A DNA stretch of 64,000 nucleotides from Hyperoodon ampullatus. Its lineage: Eukaryota > Chordata > Mammalia > Artiodactyla > Ziphiidae. Below, piece by piece: positions 1 to 10,225 of the stretch (within the stretch, counting starts at the first letter, position 1; each line of letters starts with the position of its first letter). A model generated the notes under the pieces. The model saw nothing but the letters and a program-made list of their open reading frames with translations, ran no database searches and was not told the origin of the DNA. A program made the translations under genes and the position numbers. Where the stretch lies: positions 33,606,587 through 33,670,586 of the forward strand of contig OX457058.1 of the NCBI GenBank assembly GCA_949752795.1. Reading direction: 5' to 3'.

Positions 1-104
1 AGTATTTAAATACCATTTCACTCATATGTATTTATTTCCCATGCCAGGAGTTTCTCTTTGAGAGTACAGTATAAATCTCAGTGGAGAAATGTTATTTATC
101 CATT

Positions 105-965
105 AATGCAGCTATTGAGCATCTACTGAGACTCTCATTGTGCTAGAGATGGGTAAGATGCATCTCTGTGCCACAAAGCTCACAGCCGGACGTGGGGAGG
201 AGGAGGAAGAAAGGGGTGCAAACACACACAGTGCCGTGATTTTACAACAGAATTCTCTACAAGCTTCCATGAGAACTCAGGATGGGGGAGAGCAGAAAAA
301 GTATCCCAATGGCAGCAACATTTGAGTCTTTTTTTAAAATAAATTATTTCTTTTATTTATTTTTGGCTGCACTGGATCTTTGTTGCTGCACGCGGGCTTT
401 CTCTAGTCGCGGCGAGCGTGCGGGCTTCTCGTTGCGGTGGCTTCTCTTGTTGTTGAACATGGGCTCTACGCGTGCGGGCTCCACCAGTTGCTGCACGCGG
501 GCTCAGTAGTTGTGGCTCACGGGGTCTAGAGCGCAGCCTCAGTAGTTGTGGCGCACGGGCTTAGCTGCTCCGTGGCATGTGGGATCTTCCCGGACCGGGG
601 CACGAACCTGTGTCCCCTGCATCGGCAGGCAGACTCTCAACCACTGCGCCACCAGGGAAGCCCCTGAGTGTGTGATTTTTGAGCAGAGACCTGAATAAAG
701 TCAGGGATGGGGTCATGCAGATAGCTGAAGAGGCATCATTTCAGACAGAAGTTGAAACAGCAAGTATCAACGCAAAGGGCCTCAGGCTGGAATATATTTA
801 ATGTGTTGAGGAAGCAGCAAGACGCCAAAGGGGGCTAGAGTCAAGCAAGCAAGATGTCTAGTGACTGTGGTTGGAGTGGCAGCAGGTGGGCCCTTCCCCA
901 TCATGTCTCCAGATTTTGCTCCTAGTGAGAAGTAAATTGGAGGGTTTTGAGTAGAGAAGGATCAT
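105..965 (-). mobile_element. Old L2 LINE 3' region, split by a SINE
   Basis: Diverged sequence resembling the antisense of the mammalian L2 3' region. It shows the reversed phrases 'gagcatctactgag' near 113 and 'gagacctgaataaag' near 687, followed by text resembling 'cagcaagtgcaaaggccctgaggc'. The two halves, before 331 and after 664, continue in L2 order across the younger SINE. The boundaries are approximate and no coding capacity remains. Confidence 0.6.
331..664 (-). mobile_element. CHR SINE (long form)
   Basis: tRNA-derived SINE read on the minus strand. The head is at the right end (antisense of GGGGCTTCCCTGGTGGCGCAGTGG) and the tail is an A/T-rich tract at the left end. The B-box-like part of the tRNA region lies near 600-625. 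A degenerate duplication, TGAGTCT/TGAGTGT, flanks it. It interrupts an older L2. Confidence 0.9.
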
Positions 966-1020
966 GTTTTGACATCCGTGTTGGAAGGAAAACCCTAGTC
1001 ATAATTCCTTTGTAGTGCCT

Positions 1021-1933
1021 TTTTTTTAATTGTGGTAAAATTTACCATCTTAACCACTTTAAAGTGTACAGTTTAGTAGTGTTCAGAGTATATTCACACC
1101 ATTGTGCAACCAATATCCAGAACTTTTTCATCTTGCAAAAACGAAACTCCACCTCCGTTCAGCGATGGCTCCCTGTCCCCCCAGCCCCTAGCAACCACCA
1201 TTCTACTTTCTACGCTATGAATTTGACTACGTACTTCATTAAAGAGGAGGCGTATAGGGACTTCCCTGGCGGTCCAGTGGTTAGGACTCTGTGCTTGCAC
1301 TGCAGGGGGCCTGGGTTCGATCCCCGGTCAGGGAACTAAGATCCTGCAAGCCGTGTGGCATGGCCCACCCCCCCAAAAGGAGGCATATAGTATTTGTCTT
1401 TTTGTGACTGGCTTATTTCTTTTAGCATAATGTCCTCAAGTTTCATTCAAGTCAGGATTTCATCCCTTTTTTAAGGCTGAATAATATTCTATTGTATGGA
1501 TATACCACATTTTCTTTATCTGCTCATCAGTTGATGGACACTTGGGACCTTCTGGCTATTGTGAATAATGCTGCAATCAATATGAGTGTACAAATATCTC
1601 TTCAGTACCCTGCTTTCAATTCCTTTGGCTATAGGCCCAGAAGTGGGATTGATGGATCAGATTATAGTTCTATTTTTAATTTTTTCACAAATTCCATATT
1701 GTTTTCCATGGTGTTTACATCATTTTACATTCTCGCCAATAGTGTACAATCTCTCCACAGCCTCGCTAACACTTGTGATTATCTAATTTTCTTTTGTTCT
1801 GTTTATAGTGGCTATCCTAATGCGTGTGAAGGAATATTTCATTGAGGTTTTGATTTGTATTTCCCTAATGATTAGTGATGCTGAGCATCTCTGCATGTGC
1901 TTCTTGGCCAGTTGTATATCTTTGGAGAAATGA
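1021..1933 (-). mobile_element. Old L1 tail (ORF2 end plus 3' UTR)
   Basis: Reads as antisense L1. The T-run at about 1020 is the A-tail, followed by the 3' UTR text 'accatcttaaccacttt'. From about 1400 it is the reverse of the ORF2 C-terminus, for example 'ttgatggacacttggg'. Many frameshifts and stops; 5' truncated near 1933. It is split by a younger SINE at 1258. This is an L1M-like, pre-cetacean age class by divergence. Confidence 0.85.
1258..1377 (+). mobile_element. Short CHR-type SINE
   Basis: Plus-strand SINE of about 120 bp with the head GGACTTCCCTGGCGGTCCAG, the B box GGGTTCGATCC at about 1313-1323 and a short A-rich end. The target duplication AGGAGGC(G/A)TATAG is seen at 1245-1257 and 1378-1390, so the insertion into the host L1 is unambiguous. 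Confidence 0.95.
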
Positions 1934-2311
1934 GCAATGCTTCTGTGACCTGCCAGGATACTGTCTAATATCAAGGCAGTTTAGAGCCCTCACTGCAGCA
2001 ATTCTTCAGTAACATCTACTAAGCTCACAAATGCTTGGTGTGATCGGCCCGTGATATATTCTCTTCTGGAGCAGGCAACTTCCAAAGGAAGAACTAGAAA
2101 TGCTCATATCAAAGTGTTTAACTAGAAGCAATGAAAACTAAAAGTACAGTGAAATATAATATTTTTCTACTATGTTGGCAATGGGTTAAAAAAAAAAAAG
2201 AATACCAGGTATTAAAGAGGATTCAGGGAAAGAGGCCCACTCATGTGTGGATTGTTGGAATGGAGACTGGTCTAACTTTTCTAGAGGGTAAGTTGGCTTT
2301 AAGTTGATGCA
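1934..2311. other. Unique sequence, nothing recognised
   Basis: No gene, RNA or clear repeat is visible, apart from a short A-run near 2190. Confidence 0.5.
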
Positions 2312-2628
2312 GGAACTTCCCTGGTGGCCCAGTGGTTAAGAATCTGCCTGCCAATGCAGGGGACACAGGTTCGAGCCCTGGTCCGGGAAGACCCCAAATG
2401 CTGCAGAGAAACTAAACCGGCAAGCCACAACTACTGAGCCCACATGCTGCAACTACTGAAGTCCGTGAGCCTAGAGCCCGTGCTCCGCAACCTGAGAAGC
2501 CACCGCAATGAGAAGCCTGTGCGCCGCAACAAAGAGTACCCCATGCTCGCCACAACTAGAGAAAGCCCACATGCAGCAACAAAAACCCAGCACAGCCAGA
2601 AATAAAACAAATAAATACATAAATAAAT
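2312..2628 (+). mobile_element. CHR SINE (long form)
   Basis: Plus-strand full-length copy ending in an (AAAT)n tail (2600-2628). The target duplication AAG(T/C)TGATGCA is at 2301-2311 and 2629-2639. The tRNA-like head is followed by the unrelated body rich in 'cacaactactgagccc' units typical of long CHR copies. Confidence 0.95.
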
Positions 2629-2867
2629 AAGCTGATGCAAACTTAAATTTATACAGAAGAAATAATGAGAGAGAAGTGCAAAGGTGTTCAAAATCATAGC
2701 CTTATTTAGAATACTGAAACCAGTATTAGGGGATTGATTACATAAATTATGTCCATATTAGGAAACAGTATACCATTTAAAGATAATGTTGAAGGAGATT
2801 TAAGACTTGGGGAAATGTTTACGGTATATTATTAAGTGAAAAAAGGCTTATTATTATATATGGCATA

Positions 2868-3694
2868 ATTTTTTTGCCATTTAAAAATTTATTCACTTTT
2901 TTCCTAGGTAGCACATTTACTTGGTTCAAAAATGAAAAAGCACAAAAACATACACAAGGAAAAGTCTATTTCTTATTCCTGTCTATTTCATCATCCTACA
3001 GCCCCACCAAAACCATCACCAGCAATAGACAGGAAATCATGTTACTGGTTTCTTGTATAGCGTTCGAGATGATTTCTTATGCATCTCTAAGTAAATGCAA
3101 ATATACATCCTTTTTCCTTTCCCCTTTTGGACAAACGGTAGCTTGCTATATACATTGATTTACACTTTGATTTTTCATTTTAATACATAAAACTGATCCT
3201 TATTCTTTAAAAAAAATAGCTGCATAGTATTCTATTATGTGAATGTAACATACGTTAGTTAGCCCTACCAATAGGCATTTAGGCTGTTTCTAATTTTTTG
3301 TGATTACAAATAGGGCTGCAATGTATAACCCTGCACATGTCATTTCACACATGGTGCAACACTATCTATAGGATAAATTCCTATAAGTGGAACTGCTGAG
3401 TCAAATATTATGTACATTCTCAAAAGTCTTTGCAGACTGCCCTCAGAGGTTGTACCAAATGGAAATTTCACCAGCAAGGTAGGAGGCAAGGCTCTGTTCT
3501 CCAACCTCACGCCATCCCCTAACAAAGGTGGTATCAGCAAATGTTTGGATTTTTGCCAATCTGATAGGGGTTTCAGTGTAGCATTAGTTTGCATTTCTTT
3601 GTTTATGGGCAAAGTTGAGCCTCTTTTCAAATGTTTATGAACTATTTGGGTCTCTTTTTCCATGAACTGCATGTATAAATATATCATTTTAGTT
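2868..3694 (-). mobile_element. Ancient L1 (L1ME-like) 3' end
   Basis: Antisense L1 with strong divergence. Recognisable pieces are 'aggtagcacatttacttgg' near 2907, 'ggataaattcctataagtgg' near 3371 and 'ttgccaatctgataggggt' near 3552. Heavily mutated with no coding capacity. Boundaries are approximate. Confidence 0.75.
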
Positions 3695-3709
3695 AAAAAT
3701 GCTCATCTG

Positions 3710-3823
3710 GGGAATTCCCTGGTGGTCCAATGGTTAGGACTCGTTTGCTCTGGTTTGCTCTGGCCTGGGTTCAATCCCTGGTCAGGGAATTAAGATCCTG
3801 CAAGCCATGCGGCACAGCCAAAA
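3710..3823 (+). mobile_element. Short CHR-type SINE
   Basis: Plus-strand copy with head GGGAATTCCCTGGTGGTCCA and an A8-9 tail. The flanking duplication AAAAATGCTC(-/T)ATCTG is at 3695-3709 and 3824-3839, with a one-base indel between the two copies. Confidence 0.93.
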
Positions 3824-3839
3824 AAAAATGCTCTATCTG

Positions 3840-6499
3840 TGTATTCATTTATTTATCATGTAAATGCTTCCTACACCCCAACTCTCTGTTGGACATTATA
3901 GGCGCTACTGTAGGTAAAGGGGTGAACTTGGGAGACTCTGCCCCTGCTCTCCCAAAATGTGCGAGCTGGTGGAAGAGAAGGATTTTGAACTAAACATTGA
4001 ACTACTTATGGAATACTTACATACATGTACATATTTGTGCATCTGTATATGTAATTTATACATGGAAAAATACTTGGTTATACACTATGTGTTAACAGAG
4101 ATGATCTTGAGTAGAAGTGATATTTTTCCTTTGTGCTTTTCTATATTTTCTGAGCTTTTTGTAATGTACATCCATTATGTTTGCAGTTAGTTGATTTCTC
4201 CTTTGTTCATTTTCTGAATTTTCGAAGTTTTTTTGCAAAGAACACGTATGATTTTTGCATTTAGGAAAAAGAACAAAGTGATATGAAAATATCATGTACA
4301 GGCACAGAAGTTTACATGTATTTTAGACAGAAAAAACACAGGAAAGAGTGTTCTTTCTGTATGGTAATGAGGACACTGCAGAGAAAGATGTAGAAATCTA
4401 TTTTCAGAGCTCCTAAGTGGCTGGCCCGTGTTCTAGGACTTCCCGTCCCAAATTCCAGTGCAGACCTCCACTCACCAGAAAAGCTGAGGATTTGTCTCTC
4501 CCCGGCTGGGCAACCTCATCTGCATCCAACAAAACAGGAACTGAGAATTTATGAGTCTTGGAAATCTGGCCCCAGGGCCCATGGCTGGGAATTTCCCTTT
4601 TCGGATGCCAGCTTCAGGCTTGGTGTCCAAGGGCGACCCCTGTTGGTGGAATTGAAATTTGCCCATTATTTGCGAGCTGCTATTAGGATTGGCATCCCTG
4701 AGGTTTTATTTTTTTGTGGGGTCTGCTGGAAGCCTTAAAGCCAACAGCCACTCGATCCTTACCCCACCTGCTTCCCAACTTTCCATGCCCACCCTTGCCC
4801 CAGGTTTGCCTGCTGTTCGCCTGGGAAAACCAAGTCTGGGGCTTGAAGGATGAAGCCACAGTTGTGGCCAGCTTTTAAACATCACGCAAGCAGGCTGCTA
4901 TAGGGGCAGGGGGCTGGCTTTGCTGGCCAGAGGTTAGAGTGTGGTGACTCTTGCTCTAAGTGACAGACTTGGATCCTGCCAGCCGACTGAAAACAGCAGA
5001 CTTGGGCAGCTTATGGGAGCAGCGAGCAGGTAGGCCATTCTACTACAAGAATGTGGTTGAGGAGGGGCAGCAGGTCACCTGAGGAAGATAGGCTGGAGGC
5101 AAATTCACATGGAGGAAGAGGGCAGGCTTTCTGGGTGGGATCACACCATTTAAGAATATTTCCTCTCTATCTGGAGATTCTGCCCAAAACCAGAAAACCC
5201 AATGCAGCCGTTCTTGACCAGCTCCGGTGTCTGCATGTATAAGAGGGAAGTTCTTGGCATGAGGAAAGTATGGGTAGTAATTATGCCAGAGTCATGTTGC
5301 CAACATTTATCCAAAAAAAGAACTACCCACATACCCCGTCCATCACTGAGTGCTGAGTGGAAGTGCTGAATGGAGCTCTGCCTGAAGAATCTGTTTTTAG
5401 ACAAGCAGAGCCTGTTTGTAATTCATCAGCATTGCTCTTTTTCCCCGGGGCAGGTCTGTGATAAAGAAAGCTGGACACCAAGGAATGTGCTGGGCATTTC
5501 TGTGCTTTGAGAAAACATGACTAAGCACTTCTCAGAGCCCATCAGCAGACAAGAATCCTTCTTTACTATTTCATCTCTCAGACGCCTGTGGTGCAGGCTT
5601 CTCTCCAGAGACCTCATTCCCTGCAGGGCCCAAATCTACTCTCTCTTGATGGGAGAGAGGAGAATCCCACCTATCCTCTCATTGCTCTAAGCAAGGCTAA
5701 TTCAAGGCTGACCCTTCTCCACCTGTACCAAATGCTCAGCATCCTCCAAATGCTCGTGGGTCCTGGAATCTGGGGGGTCCTCTTAAGAAAGAAATCAGGA
5801 ATTAGGGTATGGCATGGGGCACTTGGGTGGGTTCCTTCTAAATTTGCTGGAAAGGAAAGGCTGGGGAGGGAAACCTACCATAGGACCCAGCTCATTACCT
5901 CCCAAGAAGTCAAGAAAGTCAGGAAGTCAAGAAAGAGAATCCCGATAACAAACCTACTGACGGTCAAGATCAGATTTCTGAGGAAGGCCTGGAGAGAATG
6001 CATTGCTTCCCTAGCTTAGCCAGGTAATCAAGGCTTCTGTCCCAGTGCAGAAAACATGGACACAGACTCCAGCAGCTTCTGTCTGACTATGGCCCCAAAG
6101 CCCAGACATAGATTCACGAAGCCGTGTGTGCTGCCTAGAATGAGGACTGTCCCTGCCGGGTCGGTTCTCACATGGCACTGGCTGGAAGGGAGAAAGGAAT
6201 ATATGTCCTAGGAGGACTCCAGTTAAACAGGTGAGGGACTGAGTTGTAAGCTCCAAAAAAATGGGAGGGAATACAACAAACAGAGAAGGAAAGTAGAGGG
6301 CTCCAAATCACACAGTGAGTTAGTGGCGGAGTTGAGAGGAGACTCCACGTGCCCCAGGGACCTGCTATGGCCCCTTTCCACTAGTACTGTTTCCCCGGGC
6401 AGGGGAATATCTAGAGCAGTCATGCCTTCTTGCTCTGACCCTTGAGGACCTCAGTCTGTCCAGTTAGAGAGGTACAGAGCTCTCTCCCACGTAGGGGAA
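3840..6499. other. Unique non-coding sequence upstream of the promoter
   Basis: No young SINE or L1 is visible for 2.6 kb. The longest open frame (143 codons, 5588-6019, plus) has no recognisable domain, and I treat it as chance. A short MIR-like stretch ('aatcacacagtgagttagtgg', about 6280-6345) is the only repeat hint. Confidence 0.5.
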
Positions 6500-6700
6500 G
6501 GATTCTAACTTACTGAAGACCTGCTGTGTGCTAGGTACCTGTACTATTGTGACCTCACTTAAATCCTACCTGTCAGTAAGGAAGCATCAGAGAACGCATT
6601 TTCCTGATGAGGAAACGGATGCCCAGGGAGGTTAAGATCCATGTGGGCAGTCACATACCTGGCATGTCTGACTTTGGTTTCAACCCAAGGCCCCACGCCT
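6500..6700 (-). mobile_element. MIR SINE
   Basis: Antisense MIR order: 'gacctgctgtgtgctaggtac', then 'cctgatgaggaaacggatgc', then 'gttaag ... cacatacctggc'. Diverged and without visible target duplications, as expected for this ancient family. Confidence 0.75.
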
Positions 6701-6769
6701 TTTCCTCTCGGAGGGAATGCTAGGTCCTAGGGCAGGATCTCTTTCTACGGCCACTGTCTCCTTACCAAA

Positions 6770-7258
6770 TGCAAGCTCGTGTACCCCGCGCACAATGAGG
6801 CCAAACCAACCGAAATGTGGGAATTTGGAGCAGAGACAGGTTTATTGCAGGGCTATGTAAGGAGACAGGTGGCTTGTGCCCCCCCAAACCCAGAACTCCC
6901 CAAAGGGTTTCAGCAAAGCATTTTTAAAGGCAAGGTGAGGGAGGGGCGGGGTTGGTTATTGTAAACTTCTTGGTGTAGGAATCCTTTGTTCCTGCAGCTG
7001 TCCACCTAGGTCAGGTCACGATGTTCCTGTAAATCTCCAACAAGACAACTGTTATTCTCTGTTCTGCAACTTTCTATCTCTTTATGCATGAAAAAGTGTC
7101 ATACTCTTAAAGGTCAGAGTAAACGTTTATCACGGGCTATCCTGTATATTTCAGGCTACAGGCACCAATGTTAACTCGAAGCAAAAGCAATAGAATACAC
7201 AGGTTAAAGTAAAAGAAACAGATCTAATATTGGGTCAGATTTGTTCTTCCCTATTACA
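6770..7258 (-). mobile_element. Solo LTR of an endogenous retrovirus
   Basis: A 489-bp unit that on the minus strand starts TGTAATAGGG and ends CTTGCA, so it has the TG...CA ends of an LTR. On that strand a TTAAAA-type A/T box lies near 6925, a GC-rich stretch near 6950 and an AATAAA signal at 6841-6846 (plus-strand TTTATT), leaving about 70 bp of putative U5. There is no primer-binding site, gag, pol or env beside it, so it is a solo LTR. No target duplication could be read. The family is unassigned. It ends about 450 bp upstream of the TATA box and points away from it. Confidence 0.65.
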
Positions 7259-7624
7259 CCCTAAGTTAAAAAAAGATTCTGAGGCTTAATAACCCTGAAC
7301 CTTATCTCCCCGCGATTCTGCTCCAGACGCGGGACTTTCTCCTCCATAGCCTCTCCTACCCCTGGACGCGAGCTGGGTTTTAACCCTGCACACCGGCGAC
7401 CCTAAGCCCTCTGAGTACGGAGAACAGGCTCTGGGCGGCCCGCTGCGGCTGCTCCATCCGAGTCCTGGGCTCCAGCGCCCTCACCCGGCTGCTGCCGCTG
7501 GACTCCGCGCGCCCGGGTTCCGCAGGCTCGGGTCTGCGTCTCCCAGAGCGGCCGCCAGAGCCCGCCCGGGTCCGGCCGGGGCGCGGGGCCCCCGCCCCAC
7601 TTGGGCAGGGGGGGAGCTTCAGCG

Positions 7625-7740
7625 GGGGGCGGGTCGGTGGCGCGCGGGCGTCAGGGGCCCCGGGGAGGAGTCAGCCCGGCGCGGCCGGCTGAAGCCGCAG
7701 CTCGCTATAAAAGCCGCCGCTCTGGCCGGCGGCCGGGGAG
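7625..7740 (+). promoter_or_regulatory. Core promoter with TATA box
   Basis: TATAAAAG lies at 7706-7713 in a GC-rich context, placing transcription start near 7735-7742. Upstream are a GC box (GGGGGCGGG near 7624), a CGTCA half-CRE at 7649-7653 and GGAGTCAGC, close to an AP-1/MARE half-site, at 7667-7675. A TATA box inside a CpG island suggests a regulated rather than purely constitutive gene. That last point is inference. Confidence 0.75.
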
Positions 7741-7996
7741 CGCGGGCGAGCGCAGCGCTTTGCAACCCGGCTGAGCCTGGCGAGCGCAAGCGGCGCGGCG
7801 GGCGTCGGCGGCGGGGCGCTCGGGGCCGGAGGAGCTGAGTGCGGTCAGGGGCTGAGCCCCGCTTTTCCAGACGAGCTACCACTCCGCTTGCCCACGTCCC
7901 GGGAGATCGCAGGGCCCGTCAGTGTGCCACCGACCGCTCCGGCCGCTGCGCTTCTGGCCCGCGAGGCGTGCCACTGTCTTGGCTACCGACCGGGAG
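7737..7996 (+). other. Probable non-coding first exon of an unidentified gene
   Basis: The segment begins about 25-30 bp below the TATA box and ends at a near-consensus donor, GGGAG|GTAAGAG, with GT at 7997-7998. I checked the 260 bases for ATG and found none in any frame, so it would be a leader exon with no upstream start codon. GC content is very high throughout. The start is set by TATA spacing and could be off by 10 bases or more. I do not recognise the gene, and the coding exons would lie beyond this window. Alternatives are the first exon of a long non-coding RNA, or one of several alternative first exons. Confidence 0.6.
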
Positions 7997-9170
7997 GTAA
8001 GAGGGCCGGGCTCGGCGCGCCAGGGCTGCGCGTACTGCCCAGCCTCAGAGGGGAGGGCAGACTGGGGTTTCGGCGCCTCTACCAGTGATAGGGAAAACGT
8101 TACCCGTCATTGGCTTCTGTTTGTCCACTCAGTGCTGTGCGGTCCGCCTCTGTCTGTCCACGTGTCTGTTGAGGGGCACACGTCCTTGTCTCTGTCCGCT
8201 GTGGGATTTCTTTGAGGTCGTGTGAGCCTTTGGAAGCAGCAGGTGCCAGGCGCTCCAGTGTCCCCGGAGCGCATCGAGCCGGGGGCAGATGCCCGTTTTC
8301 CTTAGAGTTCCCCCGTTCTGAATGTCTTGGGGGGGGCTTGCGCCCCAAACAGTGTCTTGCCGAGGAGGAGCTGCTCCGAGGGTCAGGTCGCGGAGTCCAG
8401 CCCACAAGGAACCGGCTCACACTGTGCATGAGTGGGCATGCATCTGGCAACAGGTCTGCGCCCTGCTGCTCGGCCTTCAGCACGGTCTTCCTTCTGGTGT
8501 TCCTCTCCGCCTCCCGCTGCCTACACGCTCGCGCACTCCCCGACGGCGCTAGGCACCCAGCATCGCTCTGGCACGCGACGGGTGGAGGCAATTGAATGTT
8601 AGATGACACGAGGGGCCCTACTGCTGTTTAGGCTGAGATCCCCAACCTGCCATCGCTGCAAGAGGGTTCGGCGGTCCCTGGCAAGGGTCGTCAGCTCCAA
8701 GAAAGGTCATATTAGGTTGGGAAGAAAGTCAGGGACCTGGTGGAGCGCAGGCCAGGGCCGTGGCCAGGTCTCCAGCTCGCCGCTCTGGGAACCAGGGCCA
8801 GAGACATTCTGGAATGGACCCGGCCGGACGCATGTGCTCTTGAGAAAGGAGCTCAGTGCGCCGAGGTCCTCCGCCGCAGACTCGCTGTCCGCGTTCTCAG
8901 AGACGGCCGCCGTTCCCCAAGGGTCCAACGCTACTGCCGTCCCCGGCGCGCCGCCAGGAGCCGATTTGAGGTCCTGAGTCCTGCTTCATGCAGCCAACGC
9001 TGCCCACAGGTGAGAACTCCCTTTTTAAACTAACCTTTTGATGTGTGAGCCAGTGCCTGGTTGCAGCCTGGGAGAGAGTCTCTCTCTCCATTCCGGCGGT
9101 CTGGAGCGTTATCCCGGGCGCGCCCGGGGGCGGGAGCCGGCGGCTCTCCGTGCCCAGGCGCGGAGCCACC

Positions 9171-9293
9171 ATGGACAGCTCCCAGCCGCTTCCTCCACTC
9201 CCGGTCTGTGGCCCTGGGTCTCCCGGGGAAGTCGCGCGGCTTTCCTCCCAGACTCAGGGTAGCGGCACAGGGCAGGAGGAGAGGGACCACTAG
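9171..9293 (+). CDS. Short ORF with optimal Kozak context in the CpG island (doubtful)
   Basis: GCCACCATGG at 9165-9174 is a perfect Kozak match. The frame runs 40 codons from MDSSQPLPPLP to a TAG at 9291 and is rich in Pro, Ser and Gly, with no recognisable domain. It could be the start of an alternative first coding exon, an upstream ORF, or chance in GC-rich DNA. No strong donor was found in the frame. The match to a Kozak site is seen directly; a coding role is unproven. Confidence 0.15.
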   Translation: MDSSQPLPPLPVCGPGSPGEVARLSSQTQGSGTGQEERDH

Positions 9294-9339
9294 TCTGCGG
9301 GAGCCCTCGGTGTCCGGTCCCAAGGCGACGTGAGCCACT

Positions 9340-10080
9340 CAAAAGGAAGATAAAGGGAGCCTGCGTGGTTTGTGACCGGCTGCTAGATCAGCCTGCAGCT
9401 GAGCTCTGTACAGGACCTCTGGGATGGTGCCTCTGGTGGGCTTCTCTGGCTTTTCAGCAGCCCCACGGGGCCCTCCGAGGTGTTACGACTCGGCGACGCC
9501 TGAGCGTTTGACTGAGGCAGTGACATAATGCCAGACCTAATTAGGGACCTCCCTCAAATTGTTTTCTGCGCATGATATAGGGTCACGTTCCATTTCATTA
9601 AATTATTTAGTAAATATGGTACTGGGAGGCGATATTAGTTTCACAGTTACAGTGACAGAATGGAGAAGGATCAGACAGAACACGTGCATAGAGAATGAGT
9701 TTGGATGCATTTGCAAAAGCAACTACGCTGTTTTCTGATCCTAATCATTTCCTCTCAGGTCCATAACACTTTTAAAGAAGCTTCCATTGGTTCCTCTTTA
9801 GCCCAGTAGAGGGTTTTTCAAGTTGATTGCTTGGAAACAGGGTGGAGAGAACCTGTAGGGGTTAATCTGAGTAAATTAAACATCTCCCTTCTCTGATAAG
9901 AAATAACGTTGGCTGGGGCTCTTCTTTTTGTCAATTTCACCTATACAGAAGATGTATCTTCCTTCGTTTTAAAATTGCAAGAAATTCAGATCTGCTTCTG
10001 TTTGTGACTGGCGAAGACCCATGGAGAGTAAAAACAATTAAGCATCTTTATTTATTTATTTTTGGAGCAGCATGTGTGAC
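9340..10080. other. Unique intronic or flanking sequence
   Basis: GC content falls away from the island after about 9340. There are no repeats or convincing ORFs. The T/A-rich stretch around 9590-9620 contains several ATTTA/TAAATTA motifs. Confidence 0.5.
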
Positions 10081-10225
10081 TTTTCGAAAGTCACTTAAGT
10101 TCTGTGTCTGTTTCCCCATCTGTAAACTGGGGACAACACAATCTACCTTGCAGAGTTGCTGATGAGAATTAAGTAGCACAGTGTAAAGCACTTATACCGG
10201 TGCTGAGCACAGAGAAATCTCTTAA
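10081..10225 (+). mobile_element. MIR SINE
   Basis: Sense MIR order: 'gtcacttaagttctgtg', 'tttccccatctgtaaactgg', 'gagttgctgatgagaatta', 'gtaaagcacttataccgg'. The 3' portion is retained. The core is well matched to the ancient consensus. Confidence 0.85.

Larger units (their letters stand above)
7310..9340. promoter_or_regulatory. CpG island
   Basis: An abrupt change to C+G-rich sequence dense in CG dinucleotides. It is strongest at 7430-8080 and again at 8820-9240, in a window where CG is otherwise scarce outside SINEs. It contains GC boxes (for example GGGGGCGGG near 7624), the TATA box and a splice donor. This is typical of a mammalian housekeeping or developmental promoter. Confidence 0.9.

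Noticed and set aside
3685..3830. tRNA-gene-like B boxes (GGTTCRANNCC) throughout the window
   Set aside because: Every instance examined lies in a CHR-type SINE with poly-A tail and target duplications; no functional tRNA cloverleaf was found.
6770..7258. A full endogenous provirus
   Set aside because: Only one LTR is present; no second LTR, primer-binding site or retroviral coding remnants lie within the neighbouring kilobases.
8100..8609. 169-codon minus-strand frame within the CpG island
   Set aside because: CG-dense DNA is poor in stop codons; several frames are open at once on both strands. No recognisable protein.
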